The notes: generated by a model not told the origin, from the letters alone. A DNA stretch of 64,000 nucleotides from an uncultured Methanomassiliicoccus sp. (GCA_905203995.1 CAJKXZ010000002.1:62001-126000), one strand, 5' to 3'; numbered from the stretch's first letter, positions 24,844-33,981 are shown. Numbers and translations are program-made.

Positions 24844-24867
24844 GTTTATCGCCCCATATCCTGTCGA

Positions 24868-24876
24868 GTATATGAT
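24868..24876 (-). promoter_or_regulatory. TATA box of the tRNA-Leu gene
   Basis: ATCATATAC on the minus strand is centred about 27-30 bp upstream of the tRNA 5' end, the usual archaeal spacing. It lies in the 43-bp gap between cstA and the tRNA. Confidence 0.55.
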
Positions 24877-24886
24877 ATTTATCAAT

Positions 24887-26605
24887 TTATGCAGAGTTAT
24901 TGCCGGGATCTGCCTGGTCTTCCCGGCCTTTCTGCCGGTGGGCTTTTAGAGCGTTAATTCCATCGATTACCAAGACAATTGAGAAGATGATTAGGATTAC
25001 AATTATCACCAACTGTAGACCTTCAGCGACAAATGTTCCGGTACCCAGCACAAACAATTTCATGATATTATTGTAGAATGTTATGCAAAGCGCAGAGATT
25101 GATGCGACCAGCATGAAGGCCATAGGCACCAAAAACATCTTGTTGGATTTTCCTTCATGAGTCATCCAAGCCGCCACAGCCATTAGGGCCAATACTGCTA
25201 AAAGTTGATTGGCTGAGCCGAATAAAGGCCAGATGTTTTCATAGCCGCCTGTGGCCAAAAGCGCACCGAGTCCAACCGTGACTAATGTTGAAAAGTAAGG
25301 ATTTGTAAGTAGTTTTCGAGCTTTGGCAGGAATGCCTTCATCAGCAAAGAACTCTTGGAACATATAACGTGCCAATCTTGTAGCAGTATCCAGAGAAGTC
25401 AAAGCAAAGGCAGAGATTGCCAGAATTAAAACGATGTATGCCACATCATAATATTGCGGAATGCCCATGGCCGCGACCATGTTGGCAATACCGGCTGCAA
25501 AGACCTGTGTAGGCGTACCAGAAGGCATTGCACCTTGTGAAAATAAAGTACCAACCGCAATCAAAGCGATTATTGCTAGCACACACTCGATGAGCATTCC
25601 GCCATAACCAATCAGCTTAGCATCGTGTTCACGATTGAGCTGCTTAGATGTGGTGCCTGAACCCACAAGACTGTGGAATCCAGAGATTGCTCCACAAGCA
25701 ACGGTGATAAACAACATCGGAAAGAGTTGGCTGCTGCCGGTTATACCACCAAATCCCGTATACGCAGGTAAGGTCATTTGGGTACCAGTAAATAAGATTC
25801 CGATGAATGCCGCAATCATCATACCATAGAGCAAAAAGGAATTGAGATAATCCCGCGGCTGTAAGAGTATCCAGACTGGTGCTACTGAAGCAATAAAAAC
25901 ATAAACGAAAATTATCACAGTCCAGGCTGTGCCATTGAGATATAAAGGATAGTAAAGACCTACCGCAATGCAGGCAATAATTGCGATGACACCAAAGATT
26001 GTTGTAATAAGCAGATTTGTTTTATAGCGATACAAAAAGATACCAAAGATGATGGATACAACGATAAAGAGCATCGAAGCCATCGCTGTTGAACCGTTCG
26101 CTGCAATCGTGGTAGTAACGCCATCCGTAACTGTAAAACCATCAAAGGTATCGATGACGATAGAAGCAAAAGCCGCTACCACTAGAAGAAGAGTCAGATA
26201 AGCAAAAATAAAAAACAGTTTTTTCGCTCTTGAACCAATATGTTCAGAGATTACATAACCGATTGATCGGCCTTTGTGACGAATGGATGCTAAAATCGAA
26301 GAAAAATCCTGAACTGCGCCGAAGAAAATTCCCCCGATTACAATCCACAAAAATACAGGCAACCAACCAAAAATAGCAGCTTGAATTGGACCATTTATCG
26401 GTCCCGCACCAGCAATTGAAGCAAAATGGTGTCCCAATAAGATAGGTGCTTTAGACGGGACGTAATCTACTCCATCCTGTTGTGTGTGTGCTGGAGTAAT
26501 ATTTTTATCATTAACATCCCATTTTTTAGCTAGCCATCCACCATAGGTAATGTACCCGATGAAAAGAATGATTATTCCTGCAATTAGGATGTATGCGGAG
26601 TTCAT
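24887..26605 (-). CDS. cstA: Carbon starvation protein A-family transporter
   Basis: This 572-aa membrane protein has about 16 transmembrane helices. Family signatures are 'LLGHHFASIAGAGPINGPIQAA' near residue 56, 'GAVQDFSSILASIRHKG', and 'SGFHSLVGSGTTSKQL'. CstA proteins import peptides or pyruvate under carbon limitation in bacteria; in methanogens the substrate is untested. The C-terminus is a short charged tail. It starts at the stop of the preceding small gene (26607) and is likely co-transcribed with it. Confidence 0.92.
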   Translation of the reverse strand: MNSAYILIAGIIILFIGYITYGGWLAKKWDVNDKNITPAHTQQDGVDYVPSKAPILLGHHFASIAGAGPINGPIQAAIFGWLPVFLWIVIGGIFFGAVQDFSSILASIRHKGRSIGYVISEHIGSRAKKLFFIFAYLTLLLVVAAFASIVIDTFDGFTVTDGVTTTIAANGSTAMASMLFIVVSIIFGIFLYRYKTNLLITTIFGVIAIIACIAVGLYYPLYLNGTAWTVIIFVYVFIASVAPVWILLQPRDYLNSFLLYGMMIAAFIGILFTGTQMTLPAYTGFGGITGSSQLFPMLFITVACGAISGFHSLVGSGTTSKQLNREHDAKLIGYGGMLIECVLAIIALIAVGTLFSQGAMPSGTPTQVFAAGIANMVAAMGIPQYYDVAYIVLILAISAFALTSLDTATRLARYMFQEFFADEGIPAKARKLLTNPYFSTLVTVGLGALLATGGYENIWPLFGSANQLLAVLALMAVAAWMTHEGKSNKMFLVPMAFMLVASISALCITFYNNIMKLFVLGTGTFVAEGLQLVIIVILIIFSIVLVIDGINALKAHRQKGREDQADPGNNSA

Positions 26606-26606
26606 T

Positions 26607-27116
26607 TCATTCGGCCTCTTTCAAGCACGAAGTTAGGAAATCTACTAATTCTCTCCCAGCTCGATTGGGAATTATCGTAGAGGTACTAATATTTATTACC
26701 AATACTCTCAGAATCGCCCACCCATGGAATGTCAAAAGAAAATTCTTTGAGAAACTACATGATTTGATATCCTTAACCATCTGAGAATCCAGATCGTCGG
26801 CGAGAATGATCGCGGTTATGTAAGAACACATGTGTTCCTTGTGGGGGTGTATCTGTTGCAAACCATCTTGCACGGATTGTTCTTTACAGGCTGCAAGATG
26901 GTCGTTGTTTAGATAAGGAAGAGAATAAATATAGACATAATCGTTTGTTTCTACTCCCCACATTTTGACTGACTTTGTTAGAATAAATTTTTCAGTTCGA
27001 GAATGAAAAATGGCTTTTGCGACCAGACCGTCTTGCTTATTGAATCGTTCAATATCAAAATGATTCTTGTAAGCTTTCAAAACAGTTTCTAAAACAGAAG
27101 CTCTAGAGATCGTCAT
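26607..27116 (-). CDS. Hypothetical protein upstream of cstA, about 170 aa
   Basis: I do not recognise this protein. The longer frame to 27275 runs antisense to or through L11 and its terminator, so the start is placed at ATG 27116 (MTISRASVLETVLKAY). The sequence looks globular alpha/beta, with several His and Cys (HPHKEHMC), 'DGLVAKAIFHSRTEKFILTK' and 'SCSFSKNFLLTFHGWAILRVLVINI', which could be strands. It lies directly before cstA with a 1-bp gap, so the two share a transcript. A role in regulating or supporting the transporter is only a guess. Confidence 0.6.
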   Translation of the reverse strand: MTISRASVLETVLKAYKNHFDIERFNKQDGLVAKAIFHSRTEKFILTKSVKMWGVETNDYVYIYSLPYLNNDHLAACKEQSVQDGLQQIHPHKEHMCSYITAIILADDLDSQMVKDIKSCSFSKNFLLTFHGWAILRVLVINISTSTIIPNRAGRELVDFLTSCLKEAE

Positions 27117-27162
27117 GAAGGTGCCTGACACAACATTTAATGAAATAAAAAAGAAAATTGGG

Positions 27163-27178
27163 ATGTCCCGTAGGACAT
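27163..27178 (-). terminator. Terminator after rpl11
   Basis: ATGTCC (27163-27168) pairs with GGACAT (27173-27178) around a 4-nt loop. On the minus strand it is followed by a T-rich run, just after the L11 stop. Confidence 0.65.
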
Positions 27179-27180
27179 GT

Positions 27181-27657
27181 TTATTCGACAAATGCTTGAT
27201 CGTAAGCACCATCAAGGATATCTTTGCGGATAGCCCTGGGTTCTTTACCATCAATAGTAACACCCATTGAGTCACAGGTGCCGATAACTTCTAAAGAGCG
27301 CATTTTGAGGTCTTTGCCCATCAGGGAATCGCCTTTCATCTGTGCAATTTTAGCTACCTGCTCAATGGTAAGATTTCCGACTTTGTCAACTCTTGTTGAT
27401 CCGGATCCCTTTTCAATGCCCAATTCTTTAGTAACTAAAGAGGAAGTTGGGGGAGTTCCGACTTTGATTTCAAAGTTTTTGTCTTTGTCAATTATGATTT
27501 TAACTGGGACCTTCATGCCATCGAATGCTTTGGTCTTTTCATTTATAGCCCCCACGATCTGAGGAATGTTAACACCAAGAGGTCCAAGTGCTGGACCGAG
27601 TGGCTGACCGGGAGTGGCTTTTCCGCCTTCAACTAATACTTCAACTGTATCTGCCAT
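27181..27657 (-). CDS. rpl11: Ribosomal protein uL11
   Basis: This is a large-subunit protein of the GTPase-associated centre that binds 23S rRNA. 'VEGGKATPGQPLGPALGPLGVN' near the N-terminus is the L11 signature. The C-terminal rRNA-binding domain covers about 75-145 (with 'PPTSSLVTKELG'). ATG 27657 is preferred to the upstream frame start at 27678; AAAGGTGAT precedes it. It is the last gene of the SecE-Spt5-L11 operon, a common archaeal order. L1 and L10 do not follow here. Confidence 0.96.
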   Translation of the reverse strand: MADTVEVLVEGGKATPGQPLGPALGPLGVNIPQIVGAINEKTKAFDGMKVPVKIIIDKDKNFEIKVGTPPTSSLVTKELGIEKGSGSTRVDKVGNLTIEQVAKIAQMKGDSLMGKDLKMRSLEVIGTCDSMGVTIDGKEPRAIRKDILDGAYDQAFVE

Positions 27658-27661
27658 ATTA

Positions 27662-28534
27662 TCACCTTTCTTTTTCAAGAACTCTTACGTGGTCGCCTCT
27701 CACAGTAACTGGAATCGGGACCATCGCTTCGAATAATTCAACTGTAATTTCTTCTTTAGCTTCATCGATCTGCTGAACCCTTGCTTTTTCACCTTTAAAG
27801 GGACCAGCTACTAATTCTACAACATCACCTTCAACGATTCCAGAAACCAGAGGTTTGGGTGCTAAGTAGTGATCGATTTCATCGAAGTTCATTTCTCCTT
27901 CGACGAAACTGTGGGCTTTTCTAACGCCTCGGACAACTTCCCTCATTTTATCAGTATTCATACCTTCAATGAGAACGTATCCACGGAGGTTTGTCGGCGC
28001 GAGAATCGCAGAGATATCTGATTTACCAGCCTTTGCACGGCTAGCAATGCCATCGGCAACATCTTTTTCATGGCCAATGGATGTTTTGAGCGCCATGATT
28101 GATTGCCGTGCTTCGGCATTAAATTGAACGGTTGCGCATTCATCAGGTATGTCGACCAGACAAGAACTTATGCGTACTACAAGCTTGTCATGGAGTGCTG
28201 CACCAACTGGAGCATAGATGTCCATTTTGATGATCTTTGCACTTGAACCTTCGATAAAAATATCAAATTCAGAAGAAGATTGAGAGCTTTGGTTATCATA
28301 TAATGATGCACCAGTGGCATCGAATAATCTTACATTCCATTCTGCAGCGTCATCTGGTAGAAGCTCTAATGAGACACTTAATCGAACCTTCTTCTTGGAA
28401 GAATCTGAACCCTTGATTTGAAAAGATGTGCTTATCGAGCCTGAAGCAGGCACTCTAAACTCAGTTTTATCAAAAATAAGAGAAAGCATACCGCTGCCAC
28501 TTTCGGTAGCAGCATTTTGAGAATCCTGATACAT
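27662..28534 (-). CDS. spt5: Transcription elongation factor Spt5 with an N-terminal extra domain
   Basis: Spt5/NusG binds the RNA polymerase clamp and promotes processive elongation. The NGN domain covers about residues 145-230 ('MALKTSIGHEKDVADGI', 'GYVLIEGMN'), and the KOW domain covers about 235-285 ('EGDVVELVAGPFKGEKARV'). Residues 1-~140 form an additional, apparently beta-rich domain ending near 'DIYAPVGAALHDKLVVRI', not present in typical archaeal Spt5 of about 150 aa. ATG 28534 follows a GGGGT sequence. It sits between secE and rpl11. Confidence 0.92.
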   Translation of the reverse strand: MYQDSQNAATESGSGMLSLIFDKTEFRVPASGSISTSFQIKGSDSSKKKVRLSVSLELLPDDAAEWNVRLFDATGASLYDNQSSQSSSEFDIFIEGSSAKIIKMDIYAPVGAALHDKLVVRISSCLVDIPDECATVQFNAEARQSIMALKTSIGHEKDVADGIASRAKAGKSDISAILAPTNLRGYVLIEGMNTDKMREVVRGVRKAHSFVEGEMNFDEIDHYLAPKPLVSGIVEGDVVELVAGPFKGEKARVQQIDEAKEEITVELFEAMVPIPVTVRGDHVRVLEKER

Positions 28535-28551
28535 TATTTTACCCCGGAATT

Positions 28552-28773
28552 TTAGAAGTATCCTGGCAGATAATTCATAAGCCAATAAATCACAAAGCCA
28601 ACTCCACCAATAAGAGCAATACCTAATGCGGTAATTTTGACGATACCTATGTACTCTTCGTGGGATGGTTTACGAGCCATTTTCAATACTCTGCCATACT
28701 TTCCTTTACCAATGTTTTTGGCTCGTTCTTCGACGTTCTTTTGGACTTCCCAAGATTTCTCGACTACATTCAT
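28552..28773 (-). CDS. secE: Preprotein translocase subunit SecE/Sec61-gamma
   Basis: This is the small subunit of the SecYE translocon. It is 73 aa with an amphipathic N-terminal helix including 'KMARKPSHEEY' and a single C-terminal transmembrane segment (about 45-68), the usual archaeal topology. It is the first gene of the secE-spt5-rpl11 operon. The 171-bp region upstream (28774-28944) holds its promoter (TATA-like AATAAAATAG on the minus strand near 28910-28920) and a short palindrome (28836-28851). Confidence 0.93.
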   Translation of the reverse strand: MNVVEKSWEVQKNVEERAKNIGKGKYGRVLKMARKPSHEEYIGIVKITALGIALIGGVGFVIYWLMNYLPGYF

Positions 28774-28944
28774 TTCGGCACGCTCTCAATTTTTCATTAG
28801 CCTGTGTCGTTAAGGGTTACAGACATCTCCACTTTTTGTCTTTTAAGACAAGAGCAGAGAAATTAGTGCAGAATGCCCTATAAGGACAATCTAGTGTGTC
28901 AATCCCTACGGCTATTTTATTCTTTCCTCTTGAACTTGTAGTTA

Positions 28945-30069
28945 TTAGTCAATGAAGTCTATGTCTTCAGCAGTAGTTTTGACTCTCTTACTATCCGGTC
29001 CCAGGATGTTGTTGGATTTAACACCAGTGATGACTACCATAACTCGAACAGCATCACCCAGATCAGGATCGACAGCAGCACCCCAAATGATGCGCGCATT
29101 GGGTGAAACGCGGGACTGGATTACAGAAGCGACTCTCTCTGCTTCCGCGATCGACATATTGTTGCCACCAGTAATGTTTACTAAAACACCAGTAGCTTCA
29201 GAGATGTCCACATCAATCAGCGGAGAGTTTATTGCCGCATCAATAGCCTCTTCAACACGATTTTTATCACTGTCGCTCTCACCCAGACCGATCATCGCTA
29301 CGCCGGCGCCCTTCATGATGGTTTTAACATCATTGAAATCTAAGTTAACCAGACCAGGTTTAGTGATCAGTTCGGTAATACCTTTGATAGCCCTGACAAG
29401 GACTTCATCAGCTACTTTAAATGCTTCATTAATTGCTAATCTTGGGCAGATGTCTAAAAGCTTGTCATTAGGGATGACAATGACTGTATCAGCGGCTTCA
29501 CGAAGACGCTCTAAACCCCACTCAGCATTCTCTGATCTGATGTTTCCTTCAGCTTTGAAAGGATAAGTTACGACAGCTACGGTTAAAGCACCCATGTCTT
29601 TCGCAAGTTTGGCAACATAAGGTGCAGAACCAGTACCGGTTCCTCCGCCCATACCGGCAGTCACAAAGACAATGTCAGAACGATCTAAGGCAGCACGTAA
29701 TTCTAATTCAGCCTCTCGCGCTGCGTCTTCCCCAACACGAGGTAAAGAACCAGCTCCCAATCCACGAGTTATTCTTCGCCCAAGGAGCAGCTTATTGGGG
29801 GAATGAATTGCCAGCAAGTGTTGGGCATCAGTATTGGCTGCATAAACTTCCGCTCCCGTGACCCCTACTTCAGAAAGGCGGTCGATAGTATTTGTTCCGC
29901 CACCGCCGCAGCCGATGATTTTAATGTTTGTTCTTAGAGACTCCAATACTTCTAATAAAACTTGATCAGCGGCAGAAAATTGTCTTCCAGCTGCACTTTC
30001 GGGAATTTGTGAAGGGTCCGTGGCTTGTATACTGGCACGGGAAATTGCATCGTTTATGAATGATTTCAT
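28945..30069 (-). CDS. ftsZ: Cell-division GTPase FtsZ, paralog 1
   Basis: This tubulin-like GTPase forms the cytokinetic ring. The start is MKSFINDAISRAS. Key parts are 'IIGCGGGGTNTIDRL', the tubulin signature 'GGGTGTGSAPYVAKLAKDMG', 'NEAFKVADEVLVRAIKGITELI' and the T7 loop 'GLVNLDFNDVKTIMKGAG'. Length is 374 aa. A 77-bp stretch around the GTP-binding loop is nearly identical to paralog 2 at the DNA level. It has its own upstream region with a perfect hairpin (30131-30148). Confidence 0.95.
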   Translation of the reverse strand: MKSFINDAISRASIQATDPSQIPESAAGRQFSAADQVLLEVLESLRTNIKIIGCGGGGTNTIDRLSEVGVTGAEVYAANTDAQHLLAIHSPNKLLLGRRITRGLGAGSLPRVGEDAAREAELELRAALDRSDIVFVTAGMGGGTGTGSAPYVAKLAKDMGALTVAVVTYPFKAEGNIRSENAEWGLERLREAADTVIVIPNDKLLDICPRLAINEAFKVADEVLVRAIKGITELITKPGLVNLDFNDVKTIMKGAGVAMIGLGESDSDKNRVEEAIDAAINSPLIDVDISEATGVLVNITGGNNMSIAEAERVASVIQSRVSPNARIIWGAAVDPDLGDAVRVMVVITGVKSNNILGPDSKRVKTTAEDIDFID

Positions 30070-30130
30070 TATGATTACCTCTGCGACTTGGGGCAGTTCA
30101 ATCTGTTTTAATTTCTAATAGTATGGCATC

Positions 30131-30148
30131 TGACTCCGAACGGAGTCA
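30131..30148 (-). terminator. Hairpin between the two ftsZ genes
   Basis: TGACTCCG (30131-30138) pairs exactly with CGGAGTCA (30141-30148) around AA. It lies downstream of ftsZ2 and upstream of ftsZ1 and probably ends the ftsZ2 transcript. A second inverted repeat, GTCATTG/CAATGAC (30180-30194), lies between it and the ftsZ2 stop and could be an operator. Confidence 0.5.
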
Positions 30149-30234
30149 TGAGCTTAATCATTGCTAGACAGATTTCTAAGTCATTGGCAATGACCTATTT
30201 AGCTATAATGCCATGAGTGTGTTTTAGGAGATGT

Positions 30235-31386
30235 TTATCTCACAGTTGGGATTCCGTCTAGATATTCGTCATCAACCGGTTTTTTCTCGAAGATCTGTTC
30301 TGATTTAACACCGGTGATAATTAGCATAACCCGCATTTTATTGGAGAGTGATGGGTCAACAGCAGCACCCCAGATGATACGAGCAGTGGGTGAAACACGT
30401 GACTGGATCGTAGATGCAACCTTTTCTGCTTCCATGAGCGTCATGTTGGTGCCACCGACGACATTGATCAATACTCCAGTAGCTTCTGAGATATCCACTT
30501 CCAGTAAAGGTGAGTTCAGAGCGTCCTCAATAGCTTCAGTAGCCCGATCATCTGAATCTTCTTCAGATTCACCTAAGCCAATTAAAGCCACTCCAGCGCC
30601 TTTCATAATTGTTTTGATATCATTAAAGTCAAGATTCACTAAACCAGGCTTGGTAATGATTTCAGTAATTCCTTTGATGGCCCTCATCAAAAGTTCATCA
30701 GCAACTTTAAAGGCCAGATTTATCGAAAGATTGGGACACACCTTGAGTAACTTATCATTGGGAATTACAATAACTGTATCAGCAGATTCTCGGAGACGAT
30801 CGAGGCCCCAGATGGCATTTTCCATCCTCATACGGCCTTCGCCCTCAAAAGGCATAGTGGTTACCGCAATAGTCAGAGCGCCCATACTTTTCGCAAGTTT
30901 GGCGACATAAGGTGCAGAACCAGTACCGGTTCCTCCGCCCATACCGGCAGTCACAAAGACAATGTGAGCGTCCATCAACGAACGACGCAGTTCATCATCG
31001 GCCTCAGCTGCTGCTTCTTCACCAACTCTCGGTAAAGCGCCGGCACCCAATCCCCTTGTACATCTTCTGCCAAGAAGAATTTTATTAGGTGCGTTGATAG
31101 CTAAAAGATGCTGGGCGTCAGTATTGGCAGCGTAAAGCTCAGCGCCAGTAATTCCTTCTTCAACAATACGTCCAATGGTGTTGGTACCACCGCCTCCACA
31201 ACCAACGATCTTAATGTTTGTTTTAAGTTGGTCTAAAAACCTTGAAAGTTCATCATCTATCGCAGAATTCTGCGGCTGTGGCTGTGGTTGAACGTAAGCC
31301 TGATCCGGCATAGCATATGCAGGGGCCTGCTCTTGCTGTGCAGGGGAAGAGCCCCTGGAAAGTGCCTCATCAATTAATGATCTCAT
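30235..31386 (-). CDS. ftsZ: Cell-division GTPase FtsZ, paralog 2
   Basis: This is the second FtsZ, about 383 aa. ATG 31386 (MRSLIDEALSRG) is chosen because AAGGG lies 6 nt upstream and it matches the start of paralog 1. A Pro/Gln-rich linker of about 30 residues (PAYAMPDQAYVQPQPQPQ) follows, absent from paralog 1. 'IVGCGGGGTNTIGRI', 'GGGTGTGSAPYVAKLAKSMG' and 'GLVNLDFNDIKTIMKGAG' complete the GTPase core. Archaeal FtsZ1 and FtsZ2 have distinct roles in division; which is which cannot be decided here. Confidence 0.94.
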   Translation of the reverse strand: MRSLIDEALSRGSSPAQQEQAPAYAMPDQAYVQPQPQPQNSAIDDELSRFLDQLKTNIKIVGCGGGGTNTIGRIVEEGITGAELYAANTDAQHLLAINAPNKILLGRRCTRGLGAGALPRVGEEAAAEADDELRRSLMDAHIVFVTAGMGGGTGTGSAPYVAKLAKSMGALTIAVTTMPFEGEGRMRMENAIWGLDRLRESADTVIVIPNDKLLKVCPNLSINLAFKVADELLMRAIKGITEIITKPGLVNLDFNDIKTIMKGAGVALIGLGESEEDSDDRATEAIEDALNSPLLEVDISEATGVLINVVGGTNMTLMEAEKVASTIQSRVSPTARIIWGAAVDPSLSNKMRVMLIITGVKSEQIFEKKPVDDEYLDGIPTVR

Positions 31387-31884
31387 GTGCATCCCTTGGT
31401 ACTGCAATGCAATGACTATATTAAATAATTACCAAGGTCTGCTGATTGTCTGCCATGATTCTCAAAAAGTATAAAAGTAATTTTTTTAAATCTGGTATGC
31501 AAAAAAATATCATTAAAAAAGTAGATAACTATATCCATATTATGAAATAAATATTGATTTTGACAAGTAGATTCCATTTAGTGTCAGACAATTGTCATAC
31601 AAAACATGGCTTAATGGTGTTAAACTAAGCTGCTACTAATGCATCAATTGGGTGTTTAAACCAATTTTAAACCCTATGCCGTAGTGGGTTATTTGATTGA
31701 TTTCGTAGAGACTTAATGGTATACGAGTGCAAACGTATATTTACTATAGATTTATAGCAAAATTAATCTGCATTTCGAATGAACAAAGGAGATTTGTGTA
31801 ATCTGGAAATTTAATACACATAAAGCCAGCAGATCATTGAGAAGCATAACATAATATGCTAATATCGCGTGAAGGAGATTGAAG
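31387..31884. promoter_or_regulatory. Divergent intergenic region between ftsZ2 and thiM (498 bp)
   Basis: No credible ORF is seen. The ftsZ2 side is very AT-rich, with a TATA-like TTTAATATAG on the minus strand near 31420. The thiM side carries three perfect short inverted repeats: AATTGG/CCAATT (31646-31666), AACCC/GGGTT (31670-31690) and TATACG/CGTATA (31720-31739). These could belong to a leader or small RNA. No thiamine-pyrophosphate riboswitch core could be found. Confidence 0.45.
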
Positions 31885-32703
31885 ATGTTTTTAGAGATTA
31901 TCCAAAATGTAGAGACCAAATCACCACTGATCAATGTGATTACTAATTTTGTAACGGTTAATGACTGCGCCAACATTTTGCTCGCTGCCGGCGCATCTCC
32001 ATGTATGGCCTATGACATACGTGAAGTAGAGGATATCGTTTCGATATGCCAAGGTCTTGTTCTTAATCTGGGATCGATTGAAGACGATCGTGCTATGCTC
32101 CTTTCAACGAAGAGAGCTAATGAACTTAACATACCGGTTGTTTTTGACCCAGTGGCGGCTGGCGCAAGTAAGCTCCGCAATGAACTGTGCTCCGAATTTC
32201 TCCAAAAAGTGAAGTTTTCAGTTATCCGGGGCAATATCTCCGAAATAAAGTCAATTGCTCTTGGTAGTGCTACAACCAAAGGCGTGGATGCTAACGACAT
32301 TGATATGATTACTGAAGAAAACATCATGGAAGCGATAAAACTCGCTAAAGAGTTAAGTCAAAAAACTGGTGCGGTAATCGCAATTTCTGGAAAGATAGAT
32401 ATTGTTGCTGATTCTCAAAAAGCATTCGTTATTCGAAATGGTCATCCGATGATGGCTAAAATCACGGGCAGCGGCTGCATGCTAACTGCTTTGATCGGTG
32501 CATATTGTGCAGCAAACCCCGATATGATTCTAGAAGCAACTGCTGCAGCTGTCGGTGTTATGGGAGTCTGCGGCGAATATGCTTATCAAAAAACCATTGA
32601 CACCGACACAGGTACTTCCTCCTTCAGAAACTACCTAATTGACTACATCGGTAAATTATCCGCAGAGATGATCGAGGAGGGAATGAAAGTTGAAATTTAC
32701 TAA
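31885..32703 (+). CDS. thiM: Hydroxyethylthiazole kinase
   Basis: ThiM phosphorylates the thiazole moiety for thiamine salvage. It is a ribokinase-fold protein of 272 aa with 'ITNFVTVNDCANILLAAGASPCMA' near the N-terminus, 'PVVFDPVAAGASKLR', and the C-terminal anion hole 'KITGSGCMLTALIGAYCA'. ATG 31885 lies 7 nt after GGAG. It overlaps thiE by 14 bp. Confidence 0.94.
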   Translation: MFLEIIQNVETKSPLINVITNFVTVNDCANILLAAGASPCMAYDIREVEDIVSICQGLVLNLGSIEDDRAMLLSTKRANELNIPVVFDPVAAGASKLRNELCSEFLQKVKFSVIRGNISEIKSIALGSATTKGVDANDIDMITEENIMEAIKLAKELSQKTGAVIAISGKIDIVADSQKAFVIRNGHPMMAKITGSGCMLTALIGAYCAANPDMILEATAAAVGVMGVCGEYAYQKTIDTDTGTSSFRNYLIDYIGKLSAEMIEEGMKVEIY

Positions 32704-33325
32704 GGAATCTCTAAGATTGTATGCTATCACGGATCGCAATTGGCTCGGTAATCGATCCATGGCTGAAGAAGTAGAAAAGGCCTTAAAAGCAGGCATTACA
32801 TTTTTACAGATCAGAGAGAAAAATATCACTGATGCAGAGTACACAACTCAAGCTACAGAACTGTGTCAACTCTGTCACCGCTATGGCGTTCCCTTTGTAG
32901 TCGATGACAATATTGATGTCGCTATAGCTAGTGGAGCGGATGGCGTACACGTAGGACAGAAAGACATCATTGACAAAGATGTACGGGCCTTGATCGGCAA
33001 AGATAGAATATTAGGAATATCCGCTAACTCCGTTGAACTAGCGATCGCCGCGGAAAAAGCAGGTGCTGATTACATTGGTGTGGGTTCGATTGAACTTTCA
33101 CCCACTAAAGGCGAGTCAAAGGTCTTAACTTTAGATTATGTCAAAGAAATTTGTAATTCTGTATCTATTCCAGTAGTAGCAATCGGTGGCATCAATGAAC
33201 ATAATATTCCTAAACTCAGAGGGGTTGGTGTTGCCGGCATAGCAGTCATTTCAGCAATATTTGGTAAAGAAGATGTTAGCCAGGCTACACAAACCCTTCG
33301 AAAATTAGTTGACGAAACGTTGTGA
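32690..33325 (+). CDS. thiE: Thiamine-phosphate synthase
   Basis: ThiE joins HMP-pyrophosphate and thiazole phosphate. It is a TIM-barrel protein of 211 aa with 'FLQIREKNITDAEY', 'FVVDDNIDVAIASGADGVHVGQKD', 'DYIGVGSIELSPTK', and 'VVAIGGINEHNI'. It lies between thiM and an HAD phosphatase gene, with overlaps or tiny gaps. Confidence 0.94.
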   Translation: MKFTKESLRLYAITDRNWLGNRSMAEEVEKALKAGITFLQIREKNITDAEYTTQATELCQLCHRYGVPFVVDDNIDVAIASGADGVHVGQKDIIDKDVRALIGKDRILGISANSVELAIAAEKAGADYIGVGSIELSPTKGESKVLTLDYVKEICNSVSIPVVAIGGINEHNIPKLRGVGVAGIAVISAIFGKEDVSQATQTLRKLVDETL

Positions 33326-33333
33326 GGGAACAT

Positions 33334-33981
33334 ATGTTGAAGCCATACAAATTTGCTATTTTCGACATGGATGGTACGATCATCAACTCCATGCCTGCTT
33401 GGAAAACCCTGTGGAGTGAATATCTTATTTCAAAAGGAGTTGTACCTCCCGAAAATCTAGTAAAGTTGATTTCAAATATGACCCTTGGCGACTCATCACA
33501 GTACTTTATAGATACATACAATATACAAAGCACAAAGGAAGAAGTGAAAGCTGAATTTTATAATATTATGGAAAAAAAGTATTATCGTGGTTTTCCTCCT
33601 AAACCTGGCGTGATTGAGTATCTTGAGAATCTTCACTCACAGGGTATCCATACAGCCGTAGTCACGGCCACTGCTGAACGACTAGCTAATGCCTGCTTAA
33701 AACAAAACAAACTGATTGATCTTTTTGACTTTGTAATCAGTTGTGAGATGGTTGGCAAAAACAAATTGCACCCGGATGCCTATGATTTAGCAGCAAAATA
33801 TTTTCAATCAAAGCCTGCTGAAACGGCAGTTTTCGAAGATGCTCCATATGCGGCTAATACTGCCATAAAAGCTGGTTATTATACGATAGGTGTCTTCGAT
33901 GAGTACTACGAAGATCAGGTAGAATATATGAAATCGCTCTGCCGTGAATATATTTATAGTTTCAAAATAGATCGAAAATAA
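33334..33981 (+). CDS. HAD-superfamily hydrolase in the thiamine operon
   Basis: This 215-aa HAD phosphatase has motif I 'FDMDGTIINSM', a helical cap, motif II Thr in 'TAVVTATAERLANACL', motif III Lys and motif IV 'AVFEDAPYAANTAIKAG'. It resembles beta-phosphoglucomutase-like enzymes. ATG 33334 has GAGGGAAC upstream and is preferred to GTG 33322. Third in thiM-thiE-HAD, it may dephosphorylate a thiamine intermediate; that is context only. Confidence 0.8.
   Translation: MLKPYKFAIFDMDGTIINSMPAWKTLWSEYLISKGVVPPENLVKLISNMTLGDSSQYFIDTYNIQSTKEEVKAEFYNIMEKKYYRGFPPKPGVIEYLENLHSQGIHTAVVTATAERLANACLKQNKLIDLFDFVISCEMVGKNKLHPDAYDLAAKYFQSKPAETAVFEDAPYAANTAIKAGYYTIGVFDEYYEDQVEYMKSLCREYIYSFKIDRK

Noticed and set aside
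27117..27275. N-terminal extension of the 26607 gene
   Set aside because: It would run through the L11 terminator and the 3' end of the L11 gene in another frame. The ATG at 27116 is the better start.
28864..28900. Shared RNA motif between the secE and tfs leaders
   Set aside because: Both contain a TTGTCC...ATA...GGGC-like stretch in sense orientation, but the similarity is short and the pairing does not match, so chance is likely.
28952..29566. Long plus-strand ORF opposite ftsZ1
   Set aside because: It mirrors the codon pattern of the ftsZ gene on the other strand, and has no ribosome-binding site or recognisable domain. The same holds for those at 30314-30910 and 11672-12373.
31387..31884. 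Thiamine-pyrophosphate riboswitch before thiM
   Set aside because: The conserved CUGAGA core and its partner segments could not be found on either strand, although gene function suggested one.
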